From NCBI GenBank assembly GCA_018830415.1, contig JAHJSJ010000115.1:1-5948 (forward strand): a DNA stretch of 5,948 nt, given 5' to 3'. This stretch comes from Alphaproteobacteria bacterium (lineage in GTDB: Bacteria; Pseudomonadota; Alphaproteobacteria; Sphingomonadales; Sphingomonadaceae). Below, piece by piece: positions 1-5,463 of this stretch (position 1 is its first letter; the number at the start of each line of letters is the position of its first letter). Both the position numbers and the translations under genes were made by a program. The notes below the pieces were generated by a model. That model saw only the letters and a list, made by a program, of their open reading frames with translations, was not told the DNA's origin and ran no database searches.

Positions 1-36
1 CGTCCTGCCGCCGCTGGCACGCCCACTAAAGGCATT

Positions 37-52
37 TGGCACACTTCCTGCT
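37..52 (+). promoter_or_regulatory. Sigma-54 (RpoN) promoter, -24/-12 type, for the flg operon
   Basis: The sequence TGGCACACTTCCTGCT fits the sigma-54 consensus TGGCACG-N4-TTGCA. The invariant GG lies at 38-39 and the invariant GC at 50-51, exactly 12 bases apart as required. Mismatches fall only at the less conserved positions (A for G after TGGCAC, C for the first T of TTGC). If C51 is -12, transcription would start near base 63, giving a leader of about 31 bases before the flgB GTG. Sigma-54 control of rod and hook genes is established in several flagellated proteobacteria, including alphaproteobacteria, and needs an enhancer-binding activator of the FlbD/FleQ/FleT type. No activator site can be identified in the 36 bases available upstream. 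The motif match is seen directly; the regulatory role is inferred from position. Confidence 0.8.
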
Positions 53-80
53 TCAGCCCGTTGCAAACCACTGCGCGACA

Positions 81-85
81 GGAGG
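81..85 (+). promoter_or_regulatory. Ribosome binding site deciding the flgB GTG start
   Basis: GGAGG lies 8 bases before the GTG at 94, an ideal distance. It places the flgB start at GTG 94 rather than the in-frame TTG at 61, which would sit at the predicted transcription start and have no ribosome binding site. Confidence 0.85.
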
Positions 86-93
86 AAGGCCAA

Positions 94-444
94 GTGAACG
101 AAGGATTTTTCGGCATTCATGGCGCGGCGCTGACCTTGCGGTCAGAGCGCATGGGCGTGATTGCATCCAACATCGCCAATGCTGCCACCCCCGGTTACAA
201 GGCGCGCGACATTGATTTCAACGCCGCGCTTGATGCCCGGATGGCAGCCTTGCGCGGTGAACCCGGCGATCCGCGCGCCGGAATGGTGTGGCGCACGCCG
301 ACCATGCCATCATTGGATGGCAACACGGTTGAACTCAGCCGCGAACAGGTTGCCTTTGCCGAAAACGCGATGGCCTACAGCGCCACGCTCAGCTTCGTGC
401 AGGGCAGGGTCAACAGCATCACCCGCGCGTTGAAGGGTGAATGA
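94..444 (+). CDS. flgB: Flagellar basal-body proximal rod protein FlgB
   Basis: FlgB is a proximal-rod subunit, exported by the flagellar type III apparatus and assembled in the periplasm on the MS ring/FliE base. The product is 116 residues from GTG 94, slightly shorter than many FlgB proteins (about 130). The N-terminal axial-family motif is clear: residues 21-35 read GVIASNIANAATPGY, followed by KARDIDF, a typical FlgB continuation. The C-terminal helix has the FlgB pattern GNTVELSREQVAFAENAMAY (76-95) and ends in a heptad-like stretch. Both ends are D0-type helices that pack in the rod core. The stop overlaps the start of flgC (ATGA). It is the first gene after the sigma-54 promoter. Identity rests on motif, length and operon position. 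Confidence 0.95.
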   Translation: MNEGFFGIHGAALTLRSERMGVIASNIANAATPGYKARDIDFNAALDARMAALRGEPGDPRAGMVWRTPTMPSLDGNTVELSREQVAFAENAMAYSATLSFVQGRVNSITRALKGE

Positions 445-857
445 CCATGCCCGAACAAACCCCCATGACGCTGTTTTCGATGACCACCCGCGCGATGAGC
501 GCGCAGATGGTGCGAATGAACGCGGCGACATCCAACCTCGCCAATGCGGGATCGGTTTCCTCCACCGAAGCCGGTGCCTATCGCCCGATCCGCGCGGTTT
601 TCGCAGTAGAGCTTGATCGCGCCTCGGGCCTTGCCGGGGTCACGACGACCGGGCTGGTCCGATCCGAAACCGCCGCCACCAAACGCTATGATCCGGGCCA
701 CCCGCTCGCCGATACCGATGGCAATGTGTTCGAAGCCCCGGTCGATGAAACCGCCGAAATGGTCGAGATCATGGAAAGCGCGCGCCAGTACCAAAACCTG
801 GTGCAGGCGCTGCAGACCGCCAAGCAGTTGATGCTCGAAACCCTGAGGAGCCAGTGA
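441..857 (+). CDS. flgC: Flagellar basal-body rod protein FlgC
   Basis: FlgC is a second proximal-rod subunit, secreted without a cleaved signal. The 138-residue product matches the usual length of about 135. Family landmarks: LFSM near the start, MNAATSNLANAGSV with AYRP about residues 26-48, RYDPGHPLADTDG (82-94), and the C-terminal helix ending QTAKQLMLETL, a strong FlgC signature. ATG 441 overlaps the flgB stop by four bases. ATG 447 is an equally likely start, because AAGGG at 433-437 is 9 bases before it but only 3 before ATG 441. ATG 465 best matches the start of short FlgC homologues but has no ribosome binding site. Oddity: the usual PNVN motif before the last helix reads EAPVDETAEM. 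Identity is secure; the exact start is not. Confidence 0.95.
   Translation: MTMPEQTPMTLFSMTTRAMSAQMVRMNAATSNLANAGSVSSTEAGAYRPIRAVFAVELDRASGLAGVTTTGLVRSETAATKRYDPGHPLADTDGNVFEAPVDETAEMVEIMESARQYQNLVQALQTAKQLMLETLRSQ
845..850 (+). promoter_or_regulatory. Ribosome binding site deciding the flgD ATG start
   Basis: GAGGAG inside the end of flgC lies 6 bases before ATG 857. This favours ATG 857 over the adjoining in-frame GTG at 854. Confidence 0.8.
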
Positions 858-1171
858 TGACCACCACCAATACCATAAACCCAGCCGCGCAGCCCACGCT
901 TGACCGGCTCAACACCTCGTCGCGGCTCAGCGGCAATGGGCTGGAGACGCTCGATCAGGGTGATTTCCTGCGGCTGCTGACCACGCAGCTGACCTTTCAG
1001 GATCCGCTTGCCCCAGCCAACAACGAAGCGATGCTGGCGCAGATGGCGCAGTTTTCTTCGCTGGCAGCGACCACCGAAAGTTCGGCCACGCTCGAAGCGA
1101 TTTCGGCCAAGCTCGACCGGCTGATCGCCGCGCAGGAAGCTGCGCTGCAACCCGCCACCCCGCAACCCTGA
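857..1171 (+). CDS. flgD: Short hook-cap scaffold protein FlgD (N-terminal domain only)
   Basis: FlgD caps the growing hook and lets FlgE subunits assemble; it is later replaced by FlgK. Residues 32-70 carry the diagnostic FlgD N-terminal motif: LDQGDFLRLLTTQLTFQDPL, then ANNEAMLAQMAQFSSLA. A helix follows (EAISAKLDRLIAAQEA, about 80-95), and the protein ends in a Pro/Ala-rich tail. At 104 residues it is less than half of the enterobacterial protein (about 230). The C-terminal FnIII/Tudor-like cap domains are absent. Only 30 bases separate its stop from flgE, so the missing part is not present in another frame. Short FlgD forms are known in alphaproteobacteria, so this may be a functional minimal version rather than a decayed gene. 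The start overlaps the flgC stop by one base (TGATG). Confidence 0.93.
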   Translation: MTTTNTINPAAQPTLDRLNTSSRLSGNGLETLDQGDFLRLLTTQLTFQDPLAPANNEAMLAQMAQFSSLAATTESSATLEAISAKLDRLIAAQEAALQPATPQP

Positions 1172-1185
1172 CCCCTTCCCCAAGC

Positions 1186-1191
1186 AGAGGA
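1186..1191 (+). promoter_or_regulatory. Ribosome binding site of flgE
   Basis: AGAGGA lies 10 bases before ATG 1202, within the 30-base gap after flgD. This is one of only two gaps in the operon longer than 20 bases, so flgE probably initiates independently. That suits a subunit needed in many more copies than the rod proteins. Confidence 0.7.
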
Positions 1192-1201
1192 ATATAAGCC
1201 C

Positions 1202-2014
1202 ATGTCATTCTTTACTTCCCTCAGCGGCCTCAAGAACGCCGAAATGGACCTGCGGGTGATCTCGCACAACATCGCCAATGCCGAAACGGCGGGTTTCAAG
1301 AAAAGCTCGGCGCAGTTTGCCGATCTGGTCGCCAGCGGTTCGGCCACCGACCCGCGCCGCACGGCAGGGATCGGCGCGACCGTTTCCGCGATCACGCAGG
1401 ATTTCGCGCTCGGCCCGCTCGAACAGACCGGCCGCAGCCTTGATCTGGCGATTGACGGCGACGGGTTCTTTGCGCTTGCCAACCCGGTTTCGGGCGATGT
1501 CAGCTTTACCCGCAACGGCAATTTCCGCCTGACTGCCACGGGCGAAATGCAGGATGCGACCGGCAACGTGCTGCAGGCATTCCCGGTCGATGCCGCCGGG
1601 AACCCGACTTCGACCACCCCTGGCAACGTGATCGTGCCGCTGACCAACGGCGCCGGATCGGCGCTGGCCAATGTCACGATCAATAGCCGCGGGATCGTCA
1701 ATGCAGCCTATTCCGACGGCACCACTGATCCGGTAGGACAGATTGCGCTGGCCACCTTTGCCGCACCCAACGGGCTGCGAGCGATCGGTCAGACCAAGTG
1801 GCAGGCATCGGGCGATTCTGGTGCGCCGGTGTTCGGCAATCCCGGCATCGGCAATAATGGCGAAATGATCAGCGGCGCGCTCGAACGATCAAACGTCGAT
1901 CTGGCGGAGGAAATGGTTTCCTTGCTGACCGCGCAGCGCAATTTCCAGGCCAACGCCCGTGCGATCGATACCGCCACGCAGATTTCCCAAACCGTACTGA
2001 ACCTGCGGCAGTAA
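1202..2014 (+). CDS. flgE: Flagellar hook protein FlgE, short form without D2 domain
   Basis: FlgE polymerises into the hook, the universal joint between rod and filament. Residues 1-45 hold the D0/Dc region, with LRVISHNIANAETAGFKKS and QFADL, the hook-type version of the axial motif. TVSAITQDF (60-68), TGRSLDLAIDGDGFF (76-90) and SFTRNGNFRL (101-110) match FlgE D1. The C-terminal half reads YSDGT, GQIALATF (179-186), SGALERSNVDLAEEMVSLL (224-242) and AQRNFQANARAI (244-255), again FlgE-like. Total length is 270 residues, against about 400 in Salmonella. The loop where D2 is normally inserted (about 140-156) is only a short linker. FlgF and FlgG follow as separate genes, so this is not a mis-called rod protein. 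There is no FlgG-type long insertion after FADL, only a few extra residues (ASGSATDPRRTAG). Confidence 0.92.
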   Translation: MSFFTSLSGLKNAEMDLRVISHNIANAETAGFKKSSAQFADLVASGSATDPRRTAGIGATVSAITQDFALGPLEQTGRSLDLAIDGDGFFALANPVSGDVSFTRNGNFRLTATGEMQDATGNVLQAFPVDAAGNPTSTTPGNVIVPLTNGAGSALANVTINSRGIVNAAYSDGTTDPVGQIALATFAAPNGLRAIGQTKWQASGDSGAPVFGNPGIGNNGEMISGALERSNVDLAEEMVSLLTAQRNFQANARAIDTATQISQTVLNLRQ

Positions 2015-2017
2015 ATC

Positions 2018-2776
2018 GTGGACCGGATGATCTACACCGCGTTGACCGCGATGAACGCGGCGATGGACCGGCAGCGGACGGTGGCGAACAACCTCGCCAA
2101 CGCCTCGACCCCCGGCTTTCGTCAGGAAGTCTTCGCGGTCACACCGGCGACGCTCAAGGATGGCTCGCTCGAAGCCCGCGCGATGGCGCGCGGCAATGTG
2201 CGGGGGGCCGATATGACTGCTGCGCGGGTGGTGCCGACCGGCAATCCGCTCGATGTCGCGCTCGAAGGCAAGGCGCTGCTGGCCTATCAGGCACCCGACC
2301 GGCAGGGCGAGGTCTATTCGCGCCGCGGCGATCTGAGGGTTGCGGCATCGGGCGTGATCGAAAACGGCGAAGGCCTTGCGGTGCTGGGCGAAGGCGGCAC
2401 GCCGATCACGGTGCCTCCGGGATTCAGCATCGCGATTGCCGCCGATGGCGCGATCCTCGCGCAGGATCCGGCAGACCCCAATGCTCAGGCCGAACCGATC
2501 GACCGGTTGCGACTGGTCAATCCCGAAGGCAGCCCGCTCGCCAAGGGGATCGACAGCTTTCTCAAAGTGCCGGGTGCCAATGGCGCAAACGGCGTGTTGC
2601 CGCCCGATCTGACCGCGCGGCTGACCACCGGCGCGCTCGAACAATCCAACGTCGAAACCGCCGATACGCTGGTGCAGATGATCGAAGCCCAGCGTGCCTT
2701 TGAACAGCGGGCCCGGATCATCCGCACCGCAGGCGAGCTTGATGAAGCCTCCAGCGGCCTGATGGCGCTGCGCTGA
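2018..2776 (+). CDS. flgF: Flagellar basal-body rod protein FlgF
   Basis: FlgF is a minor rod subunit between the proximal rod and FlgG. The GTG at 2018 is chosen because it gives the N-terminus MDRMIYTA, which closely matches the conserved MDRLIYTA start of FlgF. The alternative ATG at 2027 would remove it. No good ribosome binding site is visible. The start lies 3 bases after the flgE stop, so translational coupling is likely. Landmarks: TVANNLANASTPGFRQE (21-37), TGNPLDVALEGKALLAYQ (74-91), YSRRGDLRV (100-108), and the C-terminal GALEQSNVETADTLVQMIEAQRAFE region (205-229). Length of 252 is normal for FlgF (about 250). The GFRQ and NPLDVAL wording fits alphaproteobacterial FlgF. Confidence 0.94.
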   Translation: MDRMIYTALTAMNAAMDRQRTVANNLANASTPGFRQEVFAVTPATLKDGSLEARAMARGNVRGADMTAARVVPTGNPLDVALEGKALLAYQAPDRQGEVYSRRGDLRVAASGVIENGEGLAVLGEGGTPITVPPGFSIAIAADGAILAQDPADPNAQAEPIDRLRLVNPEGSPLAKGIDSFLKVPGANGANGVLPPDLTARLTTGALEQSNVETADTLVQMIEAQRAFEQRARIIRTAGELDEASSGLMALR

Positions 2777-2786
2777 CCTTCCTTAC

Positions 2787-2792
2787 AGGAGA
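2787..2792 (+). promoter_or_regulatory. Ribosome binding site of flgG
   Basis: AGGAGA lies 8 bases before ATG 2801 in the 24-base flgF-flgG gap. This is a strong independent initiation site for the most abundant rod subunit. Confidence 0.8.
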
Positions 2793-2800
2793 CCTTACCA

Positions 2801-3592
2801 ATGCCCACATCGGCCCTCCACGTCGCCCGCACCGGGCTTGAAGCACAAGATGCGCGGATGCGCGTCATCGCCAACAATCTTGCCAATATCGGCACCACGG
2901 CGTTCAAACGCGACCGCGCCGATTTTGCGACGCTCGCCTATCAGGAACAGCGCGTCGCCGGGCAGCAATCAACCGGGCAGACGGCCTATGCGGTCGGCCT
3001 GAACCTTGGCACCGGGGTGCAGGTGCAGGGCACCAGCCGGATCGAGGCGCAAGGCACGCTCAACACCACCGGCAATGTGTTCGACGTGGCGCTTGACGGG
3101 CCGGGCTATTTTCAGGTGGAACTGCCGCCGGGCGGTCAGGTCGGCTTTACCCGCGCGGGCAATTTCACGCTGTCGGCCGACGGCACGCTGATCACATCGC
3201 AAGGCTATGCCGTGCAGCCGGCATTGCAGGTGCCCGCAGGCGCGCAGTCGATCGCCATTTCCCCCGATGGCACGGTAAGCGCGATCACCCCCGGCAATTC
3301 CGAACCGACGCTGCTGGGGCAGCTCAGCATCGCCAGCTTCGTCAACCCGGCGGGCCTGCGCGCGATCGGCGACAACTTCCTGACCGAAACCGCCGCCAGC
3401 GGCCCGGCCGAAATCGGCGCTGCGGGAGAGAACGGGCGCGGTCAGCTGCGTCAGGGAATGCTCGAAGCATCCAACGTCAACGTGGTCGAAGAACTGGTCG
3501 AAATGATCGAGGCGCAGCGCGCCTACGAAATCAATTCCAAGATGGTCAGCGCAGTCGACGAGATGCTGCGCAACGCCAACCAGACATTGTGA
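2801..3592 (+). CDS. flgG: Flagellar distal rod protein FlgG
   Basis: FlgG forms the distal rod that crosses the peptidoglycan and is enclosed by the P and L rings. Its 263 residues match the family (about 260). The N-terminus SALHVARTGLEAQDARMRV is of the alphaproteobacterial type. RVIANNLANIGTTAFKRDR (21-39) is the axial motif, with Ala in place of the common Gly before FK. Residues about 46-72 (from AYQEQRVAGQQ to LNLGTGV) are the FlgG-specific long stretch that keeps the rod straight. This stretch separates it from the hook protein two genes upstream. The C-terminal half has GQLSIASFVNPAGLRAIGDN, MLEASNVNVVEELVEMIEAQ and RAYEINSKM, all typical of FlgG. The stop overlaps a possible GTG start of flgH. 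Confidence 0.96.
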   Translation: MPTSALHVARTGLEAQDARMRVIANNLANIGTTAFKRDRADFATLAYQEQRVAGQQSTGQTAYAVGLNLGTGVQVQGTSRIEAQGTLNTTGNVFDVALDGPGYFQVELPPGGQVGFTRAGNFTLSADGTLITSQGYAVQPALQVPAGAQSIAISPDGTVSAITPGNSEPTLLGQLSIASFVNPAGLRAIGDNFLTETAASGPAEIGAAGENGRGQLRQGMLEASNVNVVEELVEMIEAQRAYEINSKMVSAVDEMLRNANQTL

Positions 3593-3597
3593 GACAG

Positions 3598-4311
3598 ATG
3601 ATGAAGGGTCGAACCCTGTTCCTCGCCGCGCCGCTGCTGCTGTCCGCCTGCATGGGTGCTGGTGGCAGTGGCCCGCAGCCGGGCTTTGCCGCGCCGCCCC
3701 CGCCGGGCGTTGCCATCACCGCTGCGACAGCAGGCGATCCGTTCGCGATTCCCCCGCCGCAGCCCGTCAAGGCCAGCGCGGGCGCGATCTTTCAGACCGG
3801 GCAGGGTTATGCCGGACTGGTTACAGGCACCCGCGCCCGCGCGCTGGGCGATATGGTGACGATCATTCTGGTCGAAGCGACCACCACCAACAAAAGCACC
3901 ACCGGGCGCACGGCCCGCGAAGGCAGCTTCGGTATCACCCCGCCAACTTCAGGTCCGCTCGATTTCCTCAACCCCAATGCCCTTAAAGCTGCGGCCGAAG
4001 GGTCGTTCACAGGAGCAGGCAATGCTGCGCAGCAAAGCCGCCTGAACGGTGCGGTCGCGGTGACTATCGCCGCAATCTACCCCAACGGCACCGCCGAAGT
4101 GGTCGGAGAAAAGCAGATGATGTTCAGTCAGGGCGAGGAATGGGTGCAGTTCGCAGGCCGCATCCGGCTGGTCGATATCGACGGCGATAACCGCCTTGCA
4201 TCGTCGCAGGTCGCCAATGCGCGGATGATCTATTCGGGCAAGGGCGCAGTGCAACAGGCCAGCCGTCCGGGCTGGCTCAGCCGGTTTTTCGGCATGATTT
4301 CGCCGTTCTGA
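3598..4311 (+). CDS. flgH: Flagellar L-ring lipoprotein FlgH
   Basis: FlgH assembles the L ring in the outer membrane around the distal rod. From ATG 3598 the product is 237 residues. A lipoprotein signal is clear: MMKGR, a hydrophobic stretch, then the lipobox LSAC with the acylated cysteine at residue 18 (codon 3649-3651). The next residue is Met, not the Asp retention signal, which fits the outer membrane. After a Pro/Ala-rich linker come AIFQTGQGYAGLVTGTRARA, LGDMVTIILVEATTTNKST, NGTAEVVGEKQMMFSQGEEW, and VRLVDI-like IRLVDIDGDNRLASSQVANAR, then YSGKGAVQQASRPGWLSRFF at the C-terminus. All are FlgH signatures. ATG 3601, or GTG 3589 (overlapping the flgG stop as GTGA), are alternative starts; only a weak GAGA precedes them, so reinitiation after flgG is likely. 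FlgH before FlgI is the gammaproteobacterial-style order. Confidence 0.95.
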   Translation: MMKGRTLFLAAPLLLSACMGAGGSGPQPGFAAPPPPGVAITAATAGDPFAIPPPQPVKASAGAIFQTGQGYAGLVTGTRARALGDMVTIILVEATTTNKSTTGRTAREGSFGITPPTSGPLDFLNPNALKAAAEGSFTGAGNAAQQSRLNGAVAVTIAAIYPNGTAEVVGEKQMMFSQGEEWVQFAGRIRLVDIDGDNRLASSQVANARMIYSGKGAVQQASRPGWLSRFFGMISPF

Positions 4312-4312
4312 T

Positions 4313-4318
4313 GGGGAG
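4313..4318 (+). promoter_or_regulatory. Ribosome binding site deciding the flgI start
   Basis: GGGGAG just after the flgH stop lies 7 bases before ATG 4326. The in-frame ATG at 4311 overlaps the flgH stop (TGATG) but would add five residues ahead of the signal peptide and has no comparable site, so 4326 is preferred. Confidence 0.7.
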
Positions 4319-4325
4319 CCTGACC

Positions 4326-5432
4326 ATGTCCAATCTCACCCGGTTACTGCCGCTGCTGCTAGCACTACTGGCGGCGTTCGCTCCCGCCCCGGCACTGGCC
4401 GAACGCATCCGCGATCTCGGCCAGTTCGAAGGCCTGCGCGCCAACCAGCTCACCGGCTATGGCGTGGTTGTCGGCCTGCAAGGCACCGGCGACAACAACC
4501 TTGCCTATGTCACCGAGGCGATGCGCGGCGTTTCCGGACGCCTCGGCCTGCCGTTGCCTCCCGGCGTCAGCCCGACGCTGCGCAATGCGGCTGCTGTGAT
4601 CGTGACGGCTGAATTGCCTGCCTTTGCCAAGCCAGGGCAGCGCATCGATATTACCGTTTCTACCCTTGGCCAGTCGTCGTCGCTGCGTGGCGGGGCGCTG
4701 ATCCTCACCCCGCTATACGGCGCGGACGGGCAGATTTACGCCATGGCGCAGGGCAATGTCGCGGTGGGCGGGCTGGGCGTGACCGGGCGCGATGGTTCGC
4801 AGGTGACCGTCAATGTCGCTACCGTGGGGCGGATTGCCGATGGTGCCAGCGTTGAACGCGCGGTCGCCACCGGGTTCGACCGTGCTGGCCCGTTGCGCTT
4901 CAACCTCCACAAGTCGGACTTTCTCACCGCCGCGCGCGTGCGCGATGCGATCAACAGCCGTTATCCGGGTATTGCCACCATCGCTGACGGGGTGAGCATC
5001 GAACTCGCCTTACCCGATGGCAATGACCTGCGATCCGCCGTCATGGCTGAAATCGAGATGCTGGGCGTGACCCCGGCCCCGGTTGCAGCCAAAGTGATCA
5101 TCAACAGCCGCACCGGCACGGTCGTGATCAACGACGCGGTGCGCCTGTCGCCCGCCGCCGTCAGTCACGGCAAGCTGGTGATCCGGATTGACGAGAATCC
5201 GGCGGTAATCCAGCCCGCACCGTTCAGCCGCGGCGAAACCGCAGTGGAGGAAGCGACCGATATTACGGTTGAGGAACGATCAGATCGGGTGGCCTATATG
5301 CCCGGCGCGGCGTCCTTGTCCGAAATTGTCGATGCGCTGAACCTGCTGGGGGTGGGAGCGTCCGATCTGGCCGTTATCCTCGAAAGCCTCAAACAAGCAG
5401 GCGCCCTGCAAGCTGAAATGATCGTGTTGTGA
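4326..5432 (+). CDS. flgI: Flagellar P-ring protein FlgI
   Basis: FlgI is a Sec-exported periplasmic protein that forms the P ring around the rod in the peptidoglycan layer, with the chaperone FlgA. The product is 368 residues, as in E. coli (about 365). A classical signal peptide covers residues 1-25: basic MSNLTR, a leucine-rich core, and cleavage after APALA before ERIRDLGQFEG. Mature landmarks are RANQLTGYGVVVGLQGTGD (39-56), LRNAAAVIVTAELPAFAKPG, ITVSTLGQSSSLRGGALILTPL, KVIINSRTGTVVIN, and a C-terminal domain ending LNLLGVGASDLAVILESLKQ and AGALQAEMIVL, the standard FlgI end. There is no cysteine, so the disulfide described for enterobacterial FlgI cannot form. The stop overlaps the flgJ GTG (GTGA). 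No flgA is present in this window, so it must lie elsewhere. Confidence 0.96.
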   Translation: MSNLTRLLPLLLALLAAFAPAPALAERIRDLGQFEGLRANQLTGYGVVVGLQGTGDNNLAYVTEAMRGVSGRLGLPLPPGVSPTLRNAAAVIVTAELPAFAKPGQRIDITVSTLGQSSSLRGGALILTPLYGADGQIYAMAQGNVAVGGLGVTGRDGSQVTVNVATVGRIADGASVERAVATGFDRAGPLRFNLHKSDFLTAARVRDAINSRYPGIATIADGVSIELALPDGNDLRSAVMAEIEMLGVTPAPVAAKVIINSRTGTVVINDAVRLSPAAVSHGKLVIRIDENPAVIQPAPFSRGETAVEEATDITVEERSDRVAYMPGAASLSEIVDALNLLGVGASDLAVILESLKQAGALQAEMIVL

Positions 5433-5463
5433 CCGGCCCGATTGCCCCCCAAGGGCCGGTTGC
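5429..5463 (+). other. Inverted repeat folding over the flgI stop / flgJ GTG start
   Basis: ACCGGCCC at 5432-5439 is a perfect 8-base reverse complement of GGGCCGGT at 5453-5460, with a 13-base loop. In RNA the stem can extend outward through G5431-U5461 and U5430-G5462 wobbles and a G5429-C5463 pair, giving 11 pairs that contain the whole flgJ GTG start codon. No U-run follows, so it is not a rho-independent terminator. It may restrict flgJ initiation to ribosomes arriving from flgI. The pairing is seen directly; the role is inference. In sequence this GC-rich such stems also occur by chance. Confidence 0.45.

Noticed and set aside
14..30. Second sigma-54 promoter at the first TGGCACG
   Set aside because: The required GC at the -12 position is absent (28-29 is AA).
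1..35. Divergent gene on the minus strand starting at the ATG complementary to 33-35
   Set aside because: Only 11 codons fit before the edge, the peptide is not recognisable, and the start overlaps the sigma-54 promoter. Not supportable.
61..93. Upstream TTG start for flgB, adding 11 residues
   Set aside because: It falls at the predicted transcription start, has no ribosome binding site, and adds residues not typical of FlgB. GTG 94 has GGAGG at ideal spacing.
2..97. Tail of an upstream gene ending at TGA 95-97, overlapping the flgB GTG
   Set aside because: The frame is open from the left edge, but its peptide is unrecognisable and it would contain the sigma-54 promoter. About 30 open codons in GC-rich DNA is weak evidence. 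It cannot be excluded without more upstream sequence.
375..794. Long minus-strand open frame opposite flgB/flgC
   Set aside because: It is a shadow of well-supported rod genes in GC-rich DNA, with no recognisable motifs. The same holds for minus-strand frames at 997-1701, 1889-2644 and 2485-2907.
857..1171. Frameshift or truncation explaining the short flgD
   Set aside because: The downstream gap is 30 bases and no other frame encodes FlgD C-terminal sequence. The end is a natural low-complexity tail, so the gene looks intact.
1202..2014. Reading the third axial gene as a rod protein (FlgG or FlgF) because of its size
   Set aside because: It lacks the FlgG long stretch, has FlgE-type motifs (FADL, ITQDF, QRNFQANARAI) and lies after flgD, while clear FlgF and FlgG follow.
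2777..2800. Small TCCT-TAC-AGGA hairpin over the flgG ribosome binding site
   Set aside because: A 4-base stem with a 3-base loop is too weak to call as a regulatory structure.
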